Part shown: piece by piece, positions 34,165 through 46,008 of the stretch | How positions within the stretch are numbered: position 1 is the first letter of the stretch | How the letters are laid out: every line of letters starts with the position of its first letter | Assembly: GCA_017515325.1 (NCBI GenBank) | Contig: JAFWGA010000020.1 | Location: 1-59,823 of the forward strand | Direction of reading: 5' to 3' | Length of the DNA: 59,823 nt | Source of the DNA: Blautia sp. | Lineage (GTDB): Bacteria > Bacillota > Clostridia > Lachnospirales > Lachnospiraceae | Program-made: the position numbers and the translations under genes | Notes under the pieces: generated by a model | Databases searched by the model: none | The model's input: only the letters and a program-made list of their open reading frames with translations | Told to the model about the DNA's origin: nothing

Positions 34165-36078
34165 ATGATCAGCAAAGCATGGGATAAAGAATTCCGTCAG
34201 AGACTGGAAAAAGCATATGATGAATTAAAATGGCTGTACTGTGAACTGTATCACGATGACCAGCAGGCCTTCGACTACTTCTGCACCGTTCTCAACCAAT
34301 ATTATGAAGAAAGAAGCTCCGCCCTGAAGGAGCTGGACCGGTATCGGCTGTCCCATCCCGACTGGTATAAAAAGACGGATATGCTGGGCATGCAGATGTA
34401 TGTCAACGCCTTCGCAGGAAATCTGCAGGGCGTGCGTTCCCATCTGGACTATATCAAGGAATGCGGCGTCAATTACATTCATCTGATGCCCCTTCTGGAA
34501 TCTCCTGCCGGCAGAAGCGACGGCGGCTACGCCGTTTCCAATTTCAGAAGAGTCCAGCCGGAGCTGGGCACCATGGAGGATCTGGCAGAGCTGGCGGCGG
34601 ACTGCCATTCCCAGGATATCTGTCTCTGCCTTGATTTCGTCATGAACCATACCAGCGAAGATCATGAATGGGCGGTCAGAGCCAGACAGGGAGAAAAGGA
34701 ATTCCAGGACCGGTATTTCTTCTTTGACAACTGGGACATCCCCATGGCCTATGAGGCGACCGTGCCGCAGGTTTTCCCCACCACTGCCCCCGGAAACTTC
34801 TCCTGGTGTGAAGCCGTCCGCAAGGTTGTCATGACTACCTTCTATCCTTACCAGTGGGATCTCAACTACGCCAACCCCGTGGTCTTCAACGATATGACCG
34901 CCAATATGCTCTATCTTTACAATCAGGGGATCGACATCATCCGTCTGGACGCCGTTCCCTATATCTGGAAATGCCTGGGAACCAACTGCCGTAATCTGCC
35001 CCAGGTGCACAATCTGGTGCGCATGATGCATATCGCGGCGGATATTGTCTGTCCCGGCACCCTGCTGCTGGGAGAGGTGGTGATGGAGCCCTCCAAGGTG
35101 GTACCCTATTTCGGCACTGTCGATAAGCCGGAGTGTCAGATGCTCTACAATGTCACGACCATGGCCAGTACCTGGCATACTGTGGCGACAAGGGATGTCC
35201 GTCTTCTGAAGCATCAGCTGGGTACCGTTTTCGCCCTGCCCCATGAATACATGTTTCTCAATTACCTGCGCTGCCATGATGATATCGGCTGGGGTCTGGA
35301 TTATGACTACCTTCGTCAGTTCGGCCTTCAGGAGGTTGCCCACAAAAAATACCTGAACGATTACCTTACCGGGAAATGGGCCGGCAGCGATATGCGCGGA
35401 GAGCTCTACAATGACGATCCCAGGCTGGGAGACGCCAGACTCTGCGGCACCACTGCCTCCCTGTGCGGCCTGGAGGCTGCCGAATATGAAAATGATCCCG
35501 TCAAGGCCGACCGGGCAATCCAGCTTGATATCATGCTTCACGCCTTCCTCCTGACCCAGAGCGGTGTCCCCATCATCTACAGCGGGGATGAGATCGGCCA
35601 GCTCAACGACTACAGCTACCATGATAATTCCTTAAAGTGGGACGATTCCCGCTATATCCACCGGGGAGACTTCAACTGGGATCAGGTTATGGCAAAGGAT
35701 GACCCCACCACCCGCCAGGGCCGTATTTTCACCGCACTGCGCCGGTTGGAGAAGCTGAGAGCTTCCCATATGGTTTTTGACAATAATGCCGACGCCTGGA
35801 TCATCGAAACCTACAACGACCATGTTCTTGGCATCGGCCGCTATTATGAGGGGGAGAAGCTGATTGCCCTGTTTAATTTCAGCGAGGATCCTCAGGTCGC
35901 CTGGATCCAGGACGAACCGGAATGCCTGAACCTGTGGAATGAAGAGTACTGGGACGCCAGAAATATCGGTTTGCCCGGCTATGGCTTTGTCTGGCTGTAC
36001 AAGGACATGCGCAGCCCTGAGGAAGGGGCAAGAGCCGCTCTGCCCGAAAATAGTAACCGAAGAAAAAAGACGGCATAA
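34165..36078 (+). CDS. Amylosucrase-type GH13 enzyme
   Basis: 637 residues, a size typical of GH13 subfamily 4 (amylosucrase, sucrose hydrolase). An N-terminal helical region precedes the (beta/alpha)8 barrel. Catalytic blocks: LDFVMNHTSEDHEWA, IDIIRLDAVPYIWKCLGTNC (nucleophile Asp), LLLGEVVM (acid/base Glu) and NYLRCHDDIGWG (transition-state Asp). The W-K-x-x-G-T-x-C-x-N-L-P-Q-x-H run is characteristic of amylosucrase, which uses sucrose to extend alpha-1,4-glucan. No signal peptide, so cytoplasmic. Start ATG at 34165 with AAAGGAA upstream. Sucrose-hydrolase activity cannot be excluded. A branching enzyme is encoded at 43943-45940, so storage glucan is plausible. Confidence 0.82.
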   Translation: MISKAWDKEFRQRLEKAYDELKWLYCELYHDDQQAFDYFCTVLNQYYEERSSALKELDRYRLSHPDWYKKTDMLGMQMYVNAFAGNLQGVRSHLDYIKECGVNYIHLMPLLESPAGRSDGGYAVSNFRRVQPELGTMEDLAELAADCHSQDICLCLDFVMNHTSEDHEWAVRARQGEKEFQDRYFFFDNWDIPMAYEATVPQVFPTTAPGNFSWCEAVRKVVMTTFYPYQWDLNYANPVVFNDMTANMLYLYNQGIDIIRLDAVPYIWKCLGTNCRNLPQVHNLVRMMHIAADIVCPGTLLLGEVVMEPSKVVPYFGTVDKPECQMLYNVTTMASTWHTVATRDVRLLKHQLGTVFALPHEYMFLNYLRCHDDIGWGLDYDYLRQFGLQEVAHKKYLNDYLTGKWAGSDMRGELYNDDPRLGDARLCGTTASLCGLEAAEYENDPVKADRAIQLDIMLHAFLLTQSGVPIIYSGDEIGQLNDYSYHDNSLKWDDSRYIHRGDFNWDQVMAKDDPTTRQGRIFTALRRLEKLRASHMVFDNNADAWIIETYNDHVLGIGRYYEGEKLIALFNFSEDPQVAWIQDEPECLNLWNEEYWDARNIGLPGYGFVWLYKDMRSPEEGARAALPENSNRRKKTA

Positions 36079-36084
36079 CTGTCA

Positions 36085-36124
36085 AAAAAGCCCCAAGGGA
36101 GTCAAACACTCCTTTGGGGCTTTT
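36085..36124. terminator. Bidirectional terminator
   Basis: A long stem (AAAAGCCCC...GGGAGT with ACTCC...GGGGCTTTT) with A-run before and T-run after, between the amylosucrase-like gene and the converging DUF4317 gene. Confidence 0.9.
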
Positions 36125-36136
36125 GCCGACTGTCCG

Positions 36137-37258
36137 TCAGGGCTTTACATGGATCCCGTTTACTTCTATCTCTCCCTCCATAGGGATCACCAGGCATTTC
36201 CTTCCGTCAATCACCCGGGTTTCGATCATGGAGGCCTTGGCCGGTTCCGTCGATATCACAATGTCCGATGCCCGGATCTCGGTTTTTCTCGTGTTGGTAA
36301 TATTGGCAGCCATCAAAGCCGGCTGACTTCCCGCTGCCATCTGGTACTGTTCGTCAAAATTCTCCAGCAGGCTATCATCCACTCCGCTTTCTTCCAGCAG
36401 TCTTTTGACCTCCCCGCGGGTCAGGGCAACCGGGTCCGGTTCCTCCTTCTGTGCCTCAATGATCTCATTCAGCTTCTCATGTATCGCTACAACCGTATCG
36501 TAGGCGCAATCCTCTCCCAGCGTGTTTTCCACTAAAATATTGAAGGAATCCTTCTGTGTCCCGGCGCTGAGAGGTACAAGACAACCGAAGAGCTCCTCTA
36601 CCATGCCTTGGTAGAGCTGCTCTGCGTTTTTGGCATAATAGAGCATGCCATGGATATCCGTTGCCCGGTCATTGAACAAGGGAAATAAAAATCCCAGAGC
36701 AGGCATTTCCACCACCCAGTCACGCACCCTGTCGGCAAATTCATTTTCCTTCTCAAAATAAGCCAGTCCCGGCTTGGAAAGCTTTACCGGGCAGACACTG
36801 CAGACCAGATAGGTAAAGACATCATCCGAGGCGTCAAACATGTCCAGCCCGTCAGAAGCCTTGCCCGGCACATCGTAGGCTGCATGCGCCAGCAGGATCA
36901 GATAGTTTTCCGCATAATCATAATTCTCAATGATCTTATCGTAAAACGCATCTAAAAGCGCCTCGTCCTCTAAGCCGCTGTCCCTGAGCTGCAGCAGAAA
37001 ATGCTGCATGCCGCCTTCCGCCTCAGCCTCAAGAGGAAAATCCAGATTCATCAGATTTTTCCCCAGGGTTCCGGAAAGGGATTTTTTCAGGATCTCCAGG
37101 TATTTCAAAAGCTCATCCTCCGGCAGTGCCAGAAAGGTGCGGCTCATGGTCAGCTTTTTGTTTTTCTCTGCGTCTACATAGCATCCACAGATACGGGAAA
37201 TGGCACATTTATCGGGTTTAAACTGCTTCTTGATCTCTGCGATCTCCTTCTTATTCAT
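36137..37258 (-). CDS. DUF4317 protein
   Basis: 373 residues, acidic, cytoplasmic, no membrane segment. The opening MNKKEIAEIKKQFKPDKCAI and the phrase ICGCYVDAEKNKK are what I associate with DUF4317, a Clostridia-restricted family of unknown role. A cysteine pair (CGC) near residue 25 and a second pair (CSVCPVKLSKPG) near residue 155 are notable and could bind metal. It follows mfd by 22 nt and is probably co-transcribed with it. Confidence 0.8.
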   Translation of the reverse strand: MNKKEIAEIKKQFKPDKCAISRICGCYVDAEKNKKLTMSRTFLALPEDELLKYLEILKKSLSGTLGKNLMNLDFPLEAEAEGGMQHFLLQLRDSGLEDEALLDAFYDKIIENYDYAENYLILLAHAAYDVPGKASDGLDMFDASDDVFTYLVCSVCPVKLSKPGLAYFEKENEFADRVRDWVVEMPALGFLFPLFNDRATDIHGMLYYAKNAEQLYQGMVEELFGCLVPLSAGTQKDSFNILVENTLGEDCAYDTVVAIHEKLNEIIEAQKEEPDPVALTRGEVKRLLEESGVDDSLLENFDEQYQMAAGSQPALMAANITNTRKTEIRASDIVISTEPAKASMIETRVIDGRKCLVIPMEGEIEVNGIHVKP

Positions 37259-37280
37259 CTATACTCCTTTCTTACCCTTC

Positions 37281-40200
37281 TCATCCTTCCATAGCAAGGC
37301 TGCCAAGCTCCCTGACGAAGGTGATCAGCTCTGTCAGAAGGTCTGCATTCGGGATCAGGACAAAACACGGTTCCGCCCCTCCCACGAACTGAGCGCGGCG
37401 CCGGTAGCGGTTCAGCAAAGGCCAGATGCCCTTGTCGTCAAGCCTGGCCGTAGGCAAAAGCTTCAGCCGGATATCCTTTGGCGACTGTCGGATCTCCGTC
37501 ACATAAGCCTGATGGGCCAGTGCCTTGGCCAAGGCGATGGCCAAAAGGTTCAGCGCCGATCTGGGCGGCTCTCCAAAGCGGTCCACCAGCTCATCGAGCA
37601 TCTCCTCATAATCGGACTGGCCCTCAATCGCAGCGATGCGCTTATAGACATCCAGCTTTTGGAATTCGTTGGGGATATATCGGTTCGGAATAAAGGCGTC
37701 TATATTCAGCTCAATGACAGTCTCGAAATCCTCCTGGACCTTGAGCCCCTTCGCTTCACGGACTGCCTCACTCAGCATCTTGCAGTAGAGGTCATAGCCT
37801 ACCGCCAGCATATGTCCATGCTGTGCCGCCCCCAGAATATTCCCGGCCCCGCGAAGCTCGAGATCACGCATGGCGATCCTGAAGCCACTGCCCAGGTCTG
37901 TATATTCTCTGATAGCGGCAAGCCTTTTTTCCGCCGTTTCCTTGAGAACCTTATCCTTCTTGTACATCAAAAAGGCGTAGGCTGTCCTGTTTGACCTTCC
38001 GATCCTGCCTCTGAGCTGATACAGCTGTGAAAGGCCATACCGGTCCGAATCATGGATGATCATGGTATTGACATTGGAGATATCCAGTCCTGTCTCAATG
38101 ATCGTGGTGGAAACCAGTACATCCAGCTCTCCTTCAATGAACTGGAACATCACATCTTCCAGCTCCCTCTCCGACATCTGCCCATGGGCATAGCCCACCT
38201 TCGCCTCCGGCACAAGGGAGGAAAGACGGGAAGCAATGTCCGCGATATCGACCACACGGTTGTAGACATAGTAAACCTGACCCTGGCGGCGCAGCTCCCG
38301 GCTGATTGCCTCTCTGACCGTCTCTTCATCGTACTCCATCACATAGGTCTGGATGGGAACCCTGTCCAAAGGTGGTTCCTCCAGCACACTCATATCCCTG
38401 ATTCCGATCAGACTCATATGCAGAGTACGGGGAATGGGTGTCGCCGTCAAGGTCAGCACATCCACATCCTTGCGCAGCTGCTTGATCTTCTCCTTGTGGG
38501 TCACGCCAAAGCGCTGCTCTTCGTCAATGATCAGAAGACCAAGATTTTTATAATGAATATCCTTGGAGAGCACCCGGTGGGTACCGATCACAATATCCAC
38601 CAGACCCTTGCCCAGATCCTCAATGGTCTTTTTCTGCTGGGCTGAAGTACGGAAGCGGCAGAGCAGGTCCACTCTGACAGGAAAGTCCTTCATTCTCTCA
38701 ACGAAGGTATTGTAATGCTGCTGAGCAAGAATCGTAGTGGGAACCAGATATACCACCTGCCGGCTTTCCTGCACCTCCTTAAAGGCGGCCCGAAGGGCAA
38801 CCTCTGTCTTTCCATAGCCCACATCCCCGCAGATCAGACGATCCATGATTTTTGTGCTTTCCATATCCTGCTTGGTGTCTTCGATGGCGGCCAGCTGGTC
38901 CGGCGTTTCCTCGTAGGGAAAAAGCTCCTCAAATTCCCGCTGCCAGGTCGTATCGGGTCCGCAGACGTATCCCTCCTTCTGTTGGCGCTGGGCGTAAAGC
39001 TCCACCAGGTCCCTGGCGATTTCGGCAACAGCTTTTTTCACCTTTGTTTTGGTCTTTGTCCATTGGGGCGACCCAAGCTTACTGATCTGAGGGGGGGAAT
39101 CCGTATCCGAGCCGGCATATTTCTGAAGGACATCCATCCCTGTCGCCGGGACATAGACTGCACCGCTGCCCTGATACTGGATCTTAACATAGTCCTTGGC
39201 AGCGCCATTCATCTCCACCTGTTCTATTCCCTTATAAATGCCGATTCCATATTTTTCGTGAATGACATAATCCCCTATCGAAAGCTCATTAAAGCTTCGA
39301 ATTCCCTTGCCTTCCCTGGCTTTCTTCTTTTTCCCCTGATCCCTGCGACCAAAGATCTCACTTTCCGTCATGATGGCAAAACGAATGGCAGGATAGGAAA
39401 AGCCCTTATGGGCATGGCCATAGGCTACCAGCATTTCTCCGGGTAAAAGAATTCTGTCATAATCCTCTGTGCAGAAGGCCGGTATTCCTTCATTGGTCAG
39501 ATCTTTTGCCAGACGTCCCGCCCTGGTACGGGAGGCAGAAAAGAGGATGATCCGAAACCCCTGCTCCTTGAACTTTTTCAGGTCCTTCACCAGCAGGTCA
39601 AAGCTTCCGTTGTAATTTTCCGTCGACTTGATATTTAAAGTAAAGCTGTGTCTGATCCTCCAGTCCTTTTTCGAAGGCTCAAGGACAGACAGGCTCAAGG
39701 CGCCCCGTTCGTTCAGTCGGGCCTGAAGCTGATCAAACCCGGTAAGCCAGCTCTCATCCAGGGTCTGCTCTCCTTTTTCTCGTCTGTTGGCAACGCTTGT
39801 GGTAAATTCCCTCTCAACACCCTCGCCCAATTCCGCCAGCCGGTTGGGTTCATCCAGGAAGATCTTTGTCCCATCAGGAAAATAATCCAGAAAAGAGACT
39901 GCTTCATCCTCCCCTACCTCCTCAGAAGCGGGATAGATGGTAATCCGCTCCAGGGCTTCAAGAGATCTCTGGCTTGCCGCGTCAAAGCTTCGGATCGAAT
40001 CCACTTCGTCATCCCACAGCTCAACCCGCCAGGGATTATCCTCTGTCAGAGCGTAGATATCCAGGATCCCCCCTCTAAGCGCGAACTGTCCGGGAAGCTC
40101 CACCTGAACCTCCCGTTCATAGCCCATGGCCACCAGGCGGCGCGTCATGTCCTCAACATCCAACACATCGGAGACAGAGATCGTCAAAAGGCTTTCCCGG

Positions 40201-40595
40201 ATTTTGTCCAGGCTTTTCAGTGAATCCATACAGGCATCTATCGTGGTCACAACACTCAGGCTTTCCTTTTCCAAAAGCGCCTTCACCACACGCATTCTCT
40301 GACGCAGAAGCAGATTGCCGTGAATATCCGCATGAAAGAAAAGAAGATCCCTGGCGGGATAAAACAGAGTCTGTCTCCTGTAAAACCGACAGTCCTCATA
40401 CAGATCCTTGGCTTTCTTTTCCTCATAGGAGATGATCAGGCTAAGTGAAGAATCCTCAGACAATCCGCAAATCAGATGAGCCTTCTGGGAATCCATGCAG
40501 CCGGCCACTGCCGTGATGCCGTCCGGATTATCTGTCAGGTATCTCAGATCGTTATATTCTGCCAATTCTTTCAAGGGCTCCAGAAATGTTTTCAT
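37281..40595 (-). CDS. mfd: Transcription-repair coupling factor
   Basis: About 1104 residues. Mfd removes stalled RNA polymerase and recruits UvrAB. Order: UvrB-like module, RNA polymerase-interaction domain ([19 protein letters not shown], near 470), superfamily 2 motor with [40 protein letters not shown] and [15 protein letters not shown], then the C-terminal autoinhibitory domain. The start is the ATG at 40595, behind AAAGGAGACTGTCTC; a longer frame adds seven residues that only encode the ribosome site. Confidence 0.97.
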   Translation of the reverse strand: MKTFLEPLKELAEYNDLRYLTDNPDGITAVAGCMDSQKAHLICGLSEDSSLSLIISYEEKKAKDLYEDCRFYRRQTLFYPARDLLFFHADIHGNLLLRQRMRVVKALLEKESLSVVTTIDACMDSLKSLDKIRESLLTISVSDVLDVEDMTRRLVAMGYEREVQVELPGQFALRGGILDIYALTEDNPWRVELWDDEVDSIRSFDAASQRSLEALERITIYPASEEVGEDEAVSFLDYFPDGTKIFLDEPNRLAELGEGVEREFTTSVANRREKGEQTLDESWLTGFDQLQARLNERGALSLSVLEPSKKDWRIRHSFTLNIKSTENYNGSFDLLVKDLKKFKEQGFRIILFSASRTRAGRLAKDLTNEGIPAFCTEDYDRILLPGEMLVAYGHAHKGFSYPAIRFAIMTESEIFGRRDQGKKKKAREGKGIRSFNELSIGDYVIHEKYGIGIYKGIEQVEMNGAAKDYVKIQYQGSGAVYVPATGMDVLQKYAGSDTDSPPQISKLGSPQWTKTKTKVKKAVAEIARDLVELYAQRQQKEGYVCGPDTTWQREFEELFPYEETPDQLAAIEDTKQDMESTKIMDRLICGDVGYGKTEVALRAAFKEVQESRQVVYLVPTTILAQQHYNTFVERMKDFPVRVDLLCRFRTSAQQKKTIEDLGKGLVDIVIGTHRVLSKDIHYKNLGLLIIDEEQRFGVTHKEKIKQLRKDVDVLTLTATPIPRTLHMSLIGIRDMSVLEEPPLDRVPIQTYVMEYDEETVREAISRELRRQGQVYYVYNRVVDIADIASRLSSLVPEAKVGYAHGQMSERELEDVMFQFIEGELDVLVSTTIIETGLDISNVNTMIIHDSDRYGLSQLYQLRGRIGRSNRTAYAFLMYKKDKVLKETAEKRLAAIREYTDLGSGFRIAMRDLELRGAGNILGAAQHGHMLAVGYDLYCKMLSEAVREAKGLKVQEDFETVIELNIDAFIPNRYIPNEFQKLDVYKRIAAIEGQSDYEEMLDELVDRFGEPPRSALNLLAIALAKALAHQAYVTEIRQSPKDIRLKLLPTARLDDKGIWPLLNRYRRRAQFVGGAEPCFVLIPNADLLTELITFVRELGSLAMEG

Positions 40596-40633
40596 GAGAC
40601 AGTCTCCTTTTTTCATTATCCTGATTACCTAAG

Positions 40634-40667
40634 AAAGCCGTTCCTGTCATTCGACAGGAACGGCTTT
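40634..40667. terminator. Intrinsic terminator after pth
   Basis: A perfect 15-bp stem (40634-40648 with 40653-40667) around four bases, with a modest T-rich flank on the minus strand. It probably ends or attenuates the CobW-pth transcript ahead of mfd. Confidence 0.8.
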
Positions 40668-40685
40668 GGCCTGAAATGATCCGGA

Positions 40686-41273
40686 TCAGACTTGGGGATC
40701 AGGCACACGTTTTTTATTAAAACGGTTCATGGCAGTGTCCACGCCTTCAGAGAGAATCTGAGCCACCGCATCAGCGGCATCCTTTACCGCCTCATCGATC
40801 TCCCTGCGTTCTGCGGAAGAAAAATGTCCTAAAACATAATCGGCCAGATCATAGCCGGAGGGTTTTGAACCGACACCGATGCGGACACGGGTAAACTGCT
40901 GTGTTCCCAAAGACGAAATAATACTTTTCATCCCATTATGCCCTCCCGCGCTTCCACCCTTGCGGATGCGGATCTGCCCAGGCATCAGGTTAATGTCATC
41001 GCAAACGACAATCAGATCCTTTTCGGGATCAATCCGGTAATAGGCAGCCAACTGCCGGATGGGATCTCCGGAAAGGTTCATATAGGAAAGGGGCTTTACC
41101 AGGACAACCTTCTGTCCCTGAATGATACCCGTTCCGTACATCGCATGATATTTCACTCCGCTGGAAGGAATCCCCTCCCTGTCGATCAGTTCATCGATCA
41201 CATCAAATCCGATATTGTGACGGGTTCCCTGATACTCGCGTCCCGGATTCCCCAAACCGGCAATCATAACCAT
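40686..41273 (-). CDS. pth: Peptidyl-tRNA hydrolase
   Basis: About 195 residues. It frees tRNA from peptidyl-tRNA that drops off ribosomes. Motifs: MIAGLGNPGREYQGTRHNIG with the catalytic His, VKPLSYMNLSG, and VVCDDINLMPGQIRIRKGGS with the catalytic Asp, followed by GGHNG. Start ATG at 41273 with AAAGG nine bases upstream; the frame is open 60 bp further. It begins 13 nt after the CobW-fusion gene, so it is in that operon; pth-mfd order is common in Firmicutes. Confidence 0.96.
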   Translation of the reverse strand: MVMIAGLGNPGREYQGTRHNIGFDVIDELIDREGIPSSGVKYHAMYGTGIIQGQKVVLVKPLSYMNLSGDPIRQLAAYYRIDPEKDLIVVCDDINLMPGQIRIRKGGSAGGHNGMKSIISSLGTQQFTRVRIGVGSKPSGYDLADYVLGHFSSAERREIDEAVKDAADAVAQILSEGVDTAMNRFNKKRVPDPQV

Positions 41274-41286
41274 AATCTGCAGCCTT

Positions 41287-42243
41287 TCAGTTAAAATAGA
41301 CCATCTCCTGCGCAAGGGGCTCGCATGGCACAATCTTCTCTCCTCGCAGAACGATACCGGACTCCCCTCTATACTCCCTGCGTTTTTCCCAGGATACCTT
41401 CGCCGTCACATCCACCCAGGCATTCGGAAAGAGATGCGGAACCTGTTCGCTCTCACAGAGAAAGCCCAGGAAGGACACATCATCCGCGCAGCAGGTCATG
41501 GCCGGGCGGCCTGGGACAAAGCAATTGGGAGCAAGCCTGTCGCTCTTATGGACCCTTCCCTGGAAATGAACCTTTTTACCGATATAGACATCGGGATGTT
41601 CATTTGCGTCCACAAACCAGATCCCGTAATCCTCCGGGGGCAGCTCGATCACGGGGGCATCCAGGTCATAGGGCAGACTATCCTGGAAGATGTCCTGGAT
41701 CTCTCCGTTCTGCGTTTCAAAAACCACCTCGATGGCAGGGTTTACCACCTTGATGCTGCGCCGGAAATTCGCCAGCGGCATCGTCATATCGCAGCGGTTA
41801 AATACTACCATATCCGCATTGCGGACCATATCCATGAAAAGGGATTTCATATTCTTCATGTATACCTGGAAAGTACTGGCATCCACACATACGATATGCT
41901 GATCGATAGCCCACCCTTCAGGCAAATCCATCTGCTCTAAGTGGCTCACCAGCCACATACCATTGTATTCCATGACCACCCGCTCCGGCTGATGGATCAT
42001 TTCAAGAGCTGCAAGCTTCTCCTTTGTCAGCTCCTCCTGAGATCCGATGGTCTCTATCACCGTATTATAGCGGGCAAGCTTCTTTGCATTATACTCCTCT
42101 TCGCCTTCTTCACATACGATGAGGAGAGTCTTTCCATCGATCCGGAAATATTCCTGTTCAAGGGTAAACTGCAGGAATGTCGTCTTCCCGCTGTCAAGAA
42201 ATCCTGCAATCAGATAAATGGGAATCTCATAATCCTGATCCAT
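41287..42243 (-). CDS. CobW-type GTPase fused to a YcgQ/TIGR03943-like domain
   Basis: 318 residues. Residues 1-195: COG0523 GTPase domain with Walker A GFLDSGKTT and the guanine motif NRCD (VVFNRCDM). The CxCC metal motif expected after switch I is absent; that position reads LLIVCEEGEEEY. Residues about 205-318 look like the OB-like DUF1980/TIGR03943 domain of B. subtilis YcgQ, with IGKKVHFQGRVHKS and the PAMTCCADDVSFLGF signature. In B. subtilis CobW, YcgR and YcgQ proteins are separate and zinc-linked. Here two parts are joined and no YcgR permease is seen. Role in metal delivery is inferred. Confidence 0.75.
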   Translation of the reverse strand: MDQDYEIPIYLIAGFLDSGKTTFLQFTLEQEYFRIDGKTLLIVCEEGEEEYNAKKLARYNTVIETIGSQEELTKEKLAALEMIHQPERVVMEYNGMWLVSHLEQMDLPEGWAIDQHIVCVDASTFQVYMKNMKSLFMDMVRNADMVVFNRCDMTMPLANFRRSIKVVNPAIEVVFETQNGEIQDIFQDSLPYDLDAPVIELPPEDYGIWFVDANEHPDVYIGKKVHFQGRVHKSDRLAPNCFVPGRPAMTCCADDVSFLGFLCESEQVPHLFPNAWVDVTAKVSWEKRREYRGESGIVLRGEKIVPCEPLAQEMVYFN

Positions 42244-42304
42244 AACACAGCTCCTCCCAAAACGAAGTGTTGTCCGTAGCTTTCCTCTATAAACGACTGT
42301 TTGT

Positions 42305-42368
42305 ATCTGACTGAGTCCGTTTGGATGCCACTCCCGTAACTCGCCGCTGCCCGGCTTCGAACGGTATC
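42305..42368. repeat. Leader repeat family 2, copy 1
   Basis: A 64-bp element matching 49879-49942. Both begin atctgactga, and 34 bp on both carry actcgccgctgcncggcttc. The core folds as CCGT-aac-TCG...CGA-ACGG. It lies between the two CobW genes, in the leader of the second one. Nothing else is seen in 42244-42411. Confidence 0.65.
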
Positions 42369-42411
42369 TGGCTCATCACTTCGTGCTTTGCAGTTAACGC
42401 AAAAAACAAAA

Positions 42412-43629
42412 TCAGCAGCCGAAAAGCTCTGCCAGCTTATCCTCCTTCAGCCTGGAACCGATCACGCAGATCTTTCCGGTAAGGAAGGGGCTTCCTTCCC
42501 GCAGCTCGACTTCTTCAGGTACCATGTCAAAATAGATCCAGCTTCCGTCCGGAGACGGCAGCATCCCCTTGGCCCGGAGCACAGCCCCATATACAGCCTC
42601 GTCGGAAAGAGCCGCCAGGATATTCTCGATCTGTTCTCTGCTATACTTCCTGACAGTCTCCTTCCCCCAGCTGGTAAAGATCTCGTCAGCGTGATGATGC
42701 CCCTCATGCCCATGATGATGATGGTGCTCATGCTCCTCGTCGTCATGATGATGATGGTGCTCATGCTCCTCGTCGTCATGGTGATGATGGTGCTCATGCT
42801 CCTCGTCGTCATTATGATGATGGTGCTCATGCTCCTCGTCGTCATGGTGATGATGGTGCTCATGCTCCTCGTCGTCATGGTGATGATGGTGCTCATGCTC
42901 CTCGTCGTCATGGTGATGATGGTGCTCGTGCTCCTCGTCATCATGATGATGATGGTGCCCGTGCTCCTCGTCGTCATGGTGATGATGATGATGGTGCTCT
43001 ATCTCAGCGTCCAGGAGCTCCTGCTCGAAGGAAGCCGGGTGCTCCATGGTCTCAAAAATCTTTTTCCCATCCAGCTCTGCAATAGGCGTGGTGATCACGG
43101 CGGCATTGGGATTGATGGAATGAACCAGCTCTAAGGCAGCCTCTGTTTTCTCTTCATCGATAATATCGGTACGGCTCAGGATCACTGTTCCGGCATACTG
43201 AATCTGATTGACAAAGAACTCCCCGAAATTTCGCATATAAACCTTGGCCTTTTTGGCATCTACCACAGTGGTATAAGAGTTGAGCTCCATCTCAACATCC
43301 TTCTGGACACCCTGGACAGCCTTAATCACATCAGACAGCTTGCCGACGCCGGAGGGCTCGATCAGAATACGGTCCGGGTGATAGGTCTGAATCACTTCCC
43401 TGAGAGACTCGCCAAAATCTCCCACCAGGGAACAGCAGATACATCCGGAATTCATCTCTCTGATCTGGATTCCAGACTCCTTTAAGAAGGCACCGTCCAC
43501 GCCGATCTCACCGAATTCATTCTCGATCAGGACAACCTGCTGCCCGGCGAGGACCTCCGCCAGAAGCTTTTTGATCAGGGTCGTCTTCCCTGCCCCGAGA
43601 AAGCCTGAGATAATATCAATTTTTACCAT
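42412..43629 (-). CDS. CobW/COG0523 GTPase with a giant histidine repeat
   Basis: About 405 residues. N-terminal G3E GTPase: GFLGAGKTT (Walker A), NSGCICCSLVGDF containing the CxCC metal motif, and SRTD as guanine motif. The C-terminal CobW domain begins near EIFTSWGKETVRKYSREQIE. Between them are about 105 residues with eight DDEEH units separated by runs of 4-7 His, over 50 histidines in all. Such proteins act as metallochaperones, mostly for zinc; the repeat should bind many metal ions or store them. Start ATG at 43629 behind AAAGGA. Leader is structured (43666-43789). Followed by the CobW-fusion gene. Confidence 0.9.
   Translation of the reverse strand: MVKIDIISGFLGAGKTTLIKKLLAEVLAGQQVVLIENEFGEIGVDGAFLKESGIQIREMNSGCICCSLVGDFGESLREVIQTYHPDRILIEPSGVGKLSDVIKAVQGVQKDVEMELNSYTTVVDAKKAKVYMRNFGEFFVNQIQYAGTVILSRTDIIDEEKTEAALELVHSINPNAAVITTPIAELDGKKIFETMEHPASFEQELLDAEIEHHHHHHHDDEEHGHHHHHDDEEHEHHHHHDDEEHEHHHHHDDEEHEHHHHHDDEEHEHHHHNDDEEHEHHHHHDDEEHEHHHHHDDEEHEHHHHHGHEGHHHADEIFTSWGKETVRKYSREQIENILAALSDEAVYGAVLRAKGMLPSPDGSWIYFDMVPEEVELREGSPFLTGKICVIGSRLKEDKLAELFGC
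42708..42995. repeat. 33-bp tandem repeat encoding His-rich units
   Basis: Eight copies with a period of 33 bp, each containing ctcctcgtcgtcat or a one-base variant. It encodes the HHHHHDDEEHE unit in frame. Copies differ by only a few bases, so copy number is likely variable between strains. Confidence 0.9.
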
Positions 43630-43665
43630 TTCGATCAGATCCTTTCTTATCATTAACGAACGATG

Positions 43666-43789
43666 ACCAGGGAGTATAGAATACCCCCTGGTTTATCGAT
43701 GTACTTGCTCTGTTTTCTTTTGCGCACAGAAGAACAGCGGATGAGTGCTGTTATGGTGCAAATCCGATTCCTGTGACTGTCCTATTATA
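43666..43789 (-). promoter_or_regulatory. Structured leader of the CobW metal operon
   Basis: Within the 5' region are: a 12-bp stem-loop at 43666-43692 (one G-U pair on the minus strand), and a nested structure at 43720-43761 in which TTGC-AC pairs with GTGCAA and AACAGC pairs with GCTGTT. A TATAAT sits at 43784-43789 on the minus strand, but the -35 is poor (TAGAAT). This could be a metal-sensing leader; no known riboswitch is recognised. The rest of 43630-43942 shows no gene. Confidence 0.45.
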
Positions 43790-43942
43790 TCTTTCCTTCC
43801 CTCTTTATTCTACTGACGAAAAAGACAAATTATTCCTCTTTCAACTGCCTTTTTCAATCAAAACTGCTATCCATACATGGAAGGGGAAGAAAAACCAGGG
43901 CAAAGAAGAAGCCCCAAATGCCGAATCGTTACAACCGGAAAT

Positions 43943-45940
<1,998 letters not shown>

Positions 45941-46008
45941 CAATGTACCTCCTTGTGTTCACTCCCTGTATCTGTTTGGCATCTACTGCCTGAAACGAAT
46001 GAATATCT

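Noticed and set aside
42339-42368. ggcttcgaacgg in the leader repeat as a tRNA T-arm
   Set aside because: No acceptor stem, D-arm or anticodon arm at the needed spacing; it is explained by the leader repeat family.
42708-42995. Regular 33-bp repeats as a CRISPR array
   Set aside because: Units are contiguous without unique spacers and encode an in-frame His repeat in a CobW protein.
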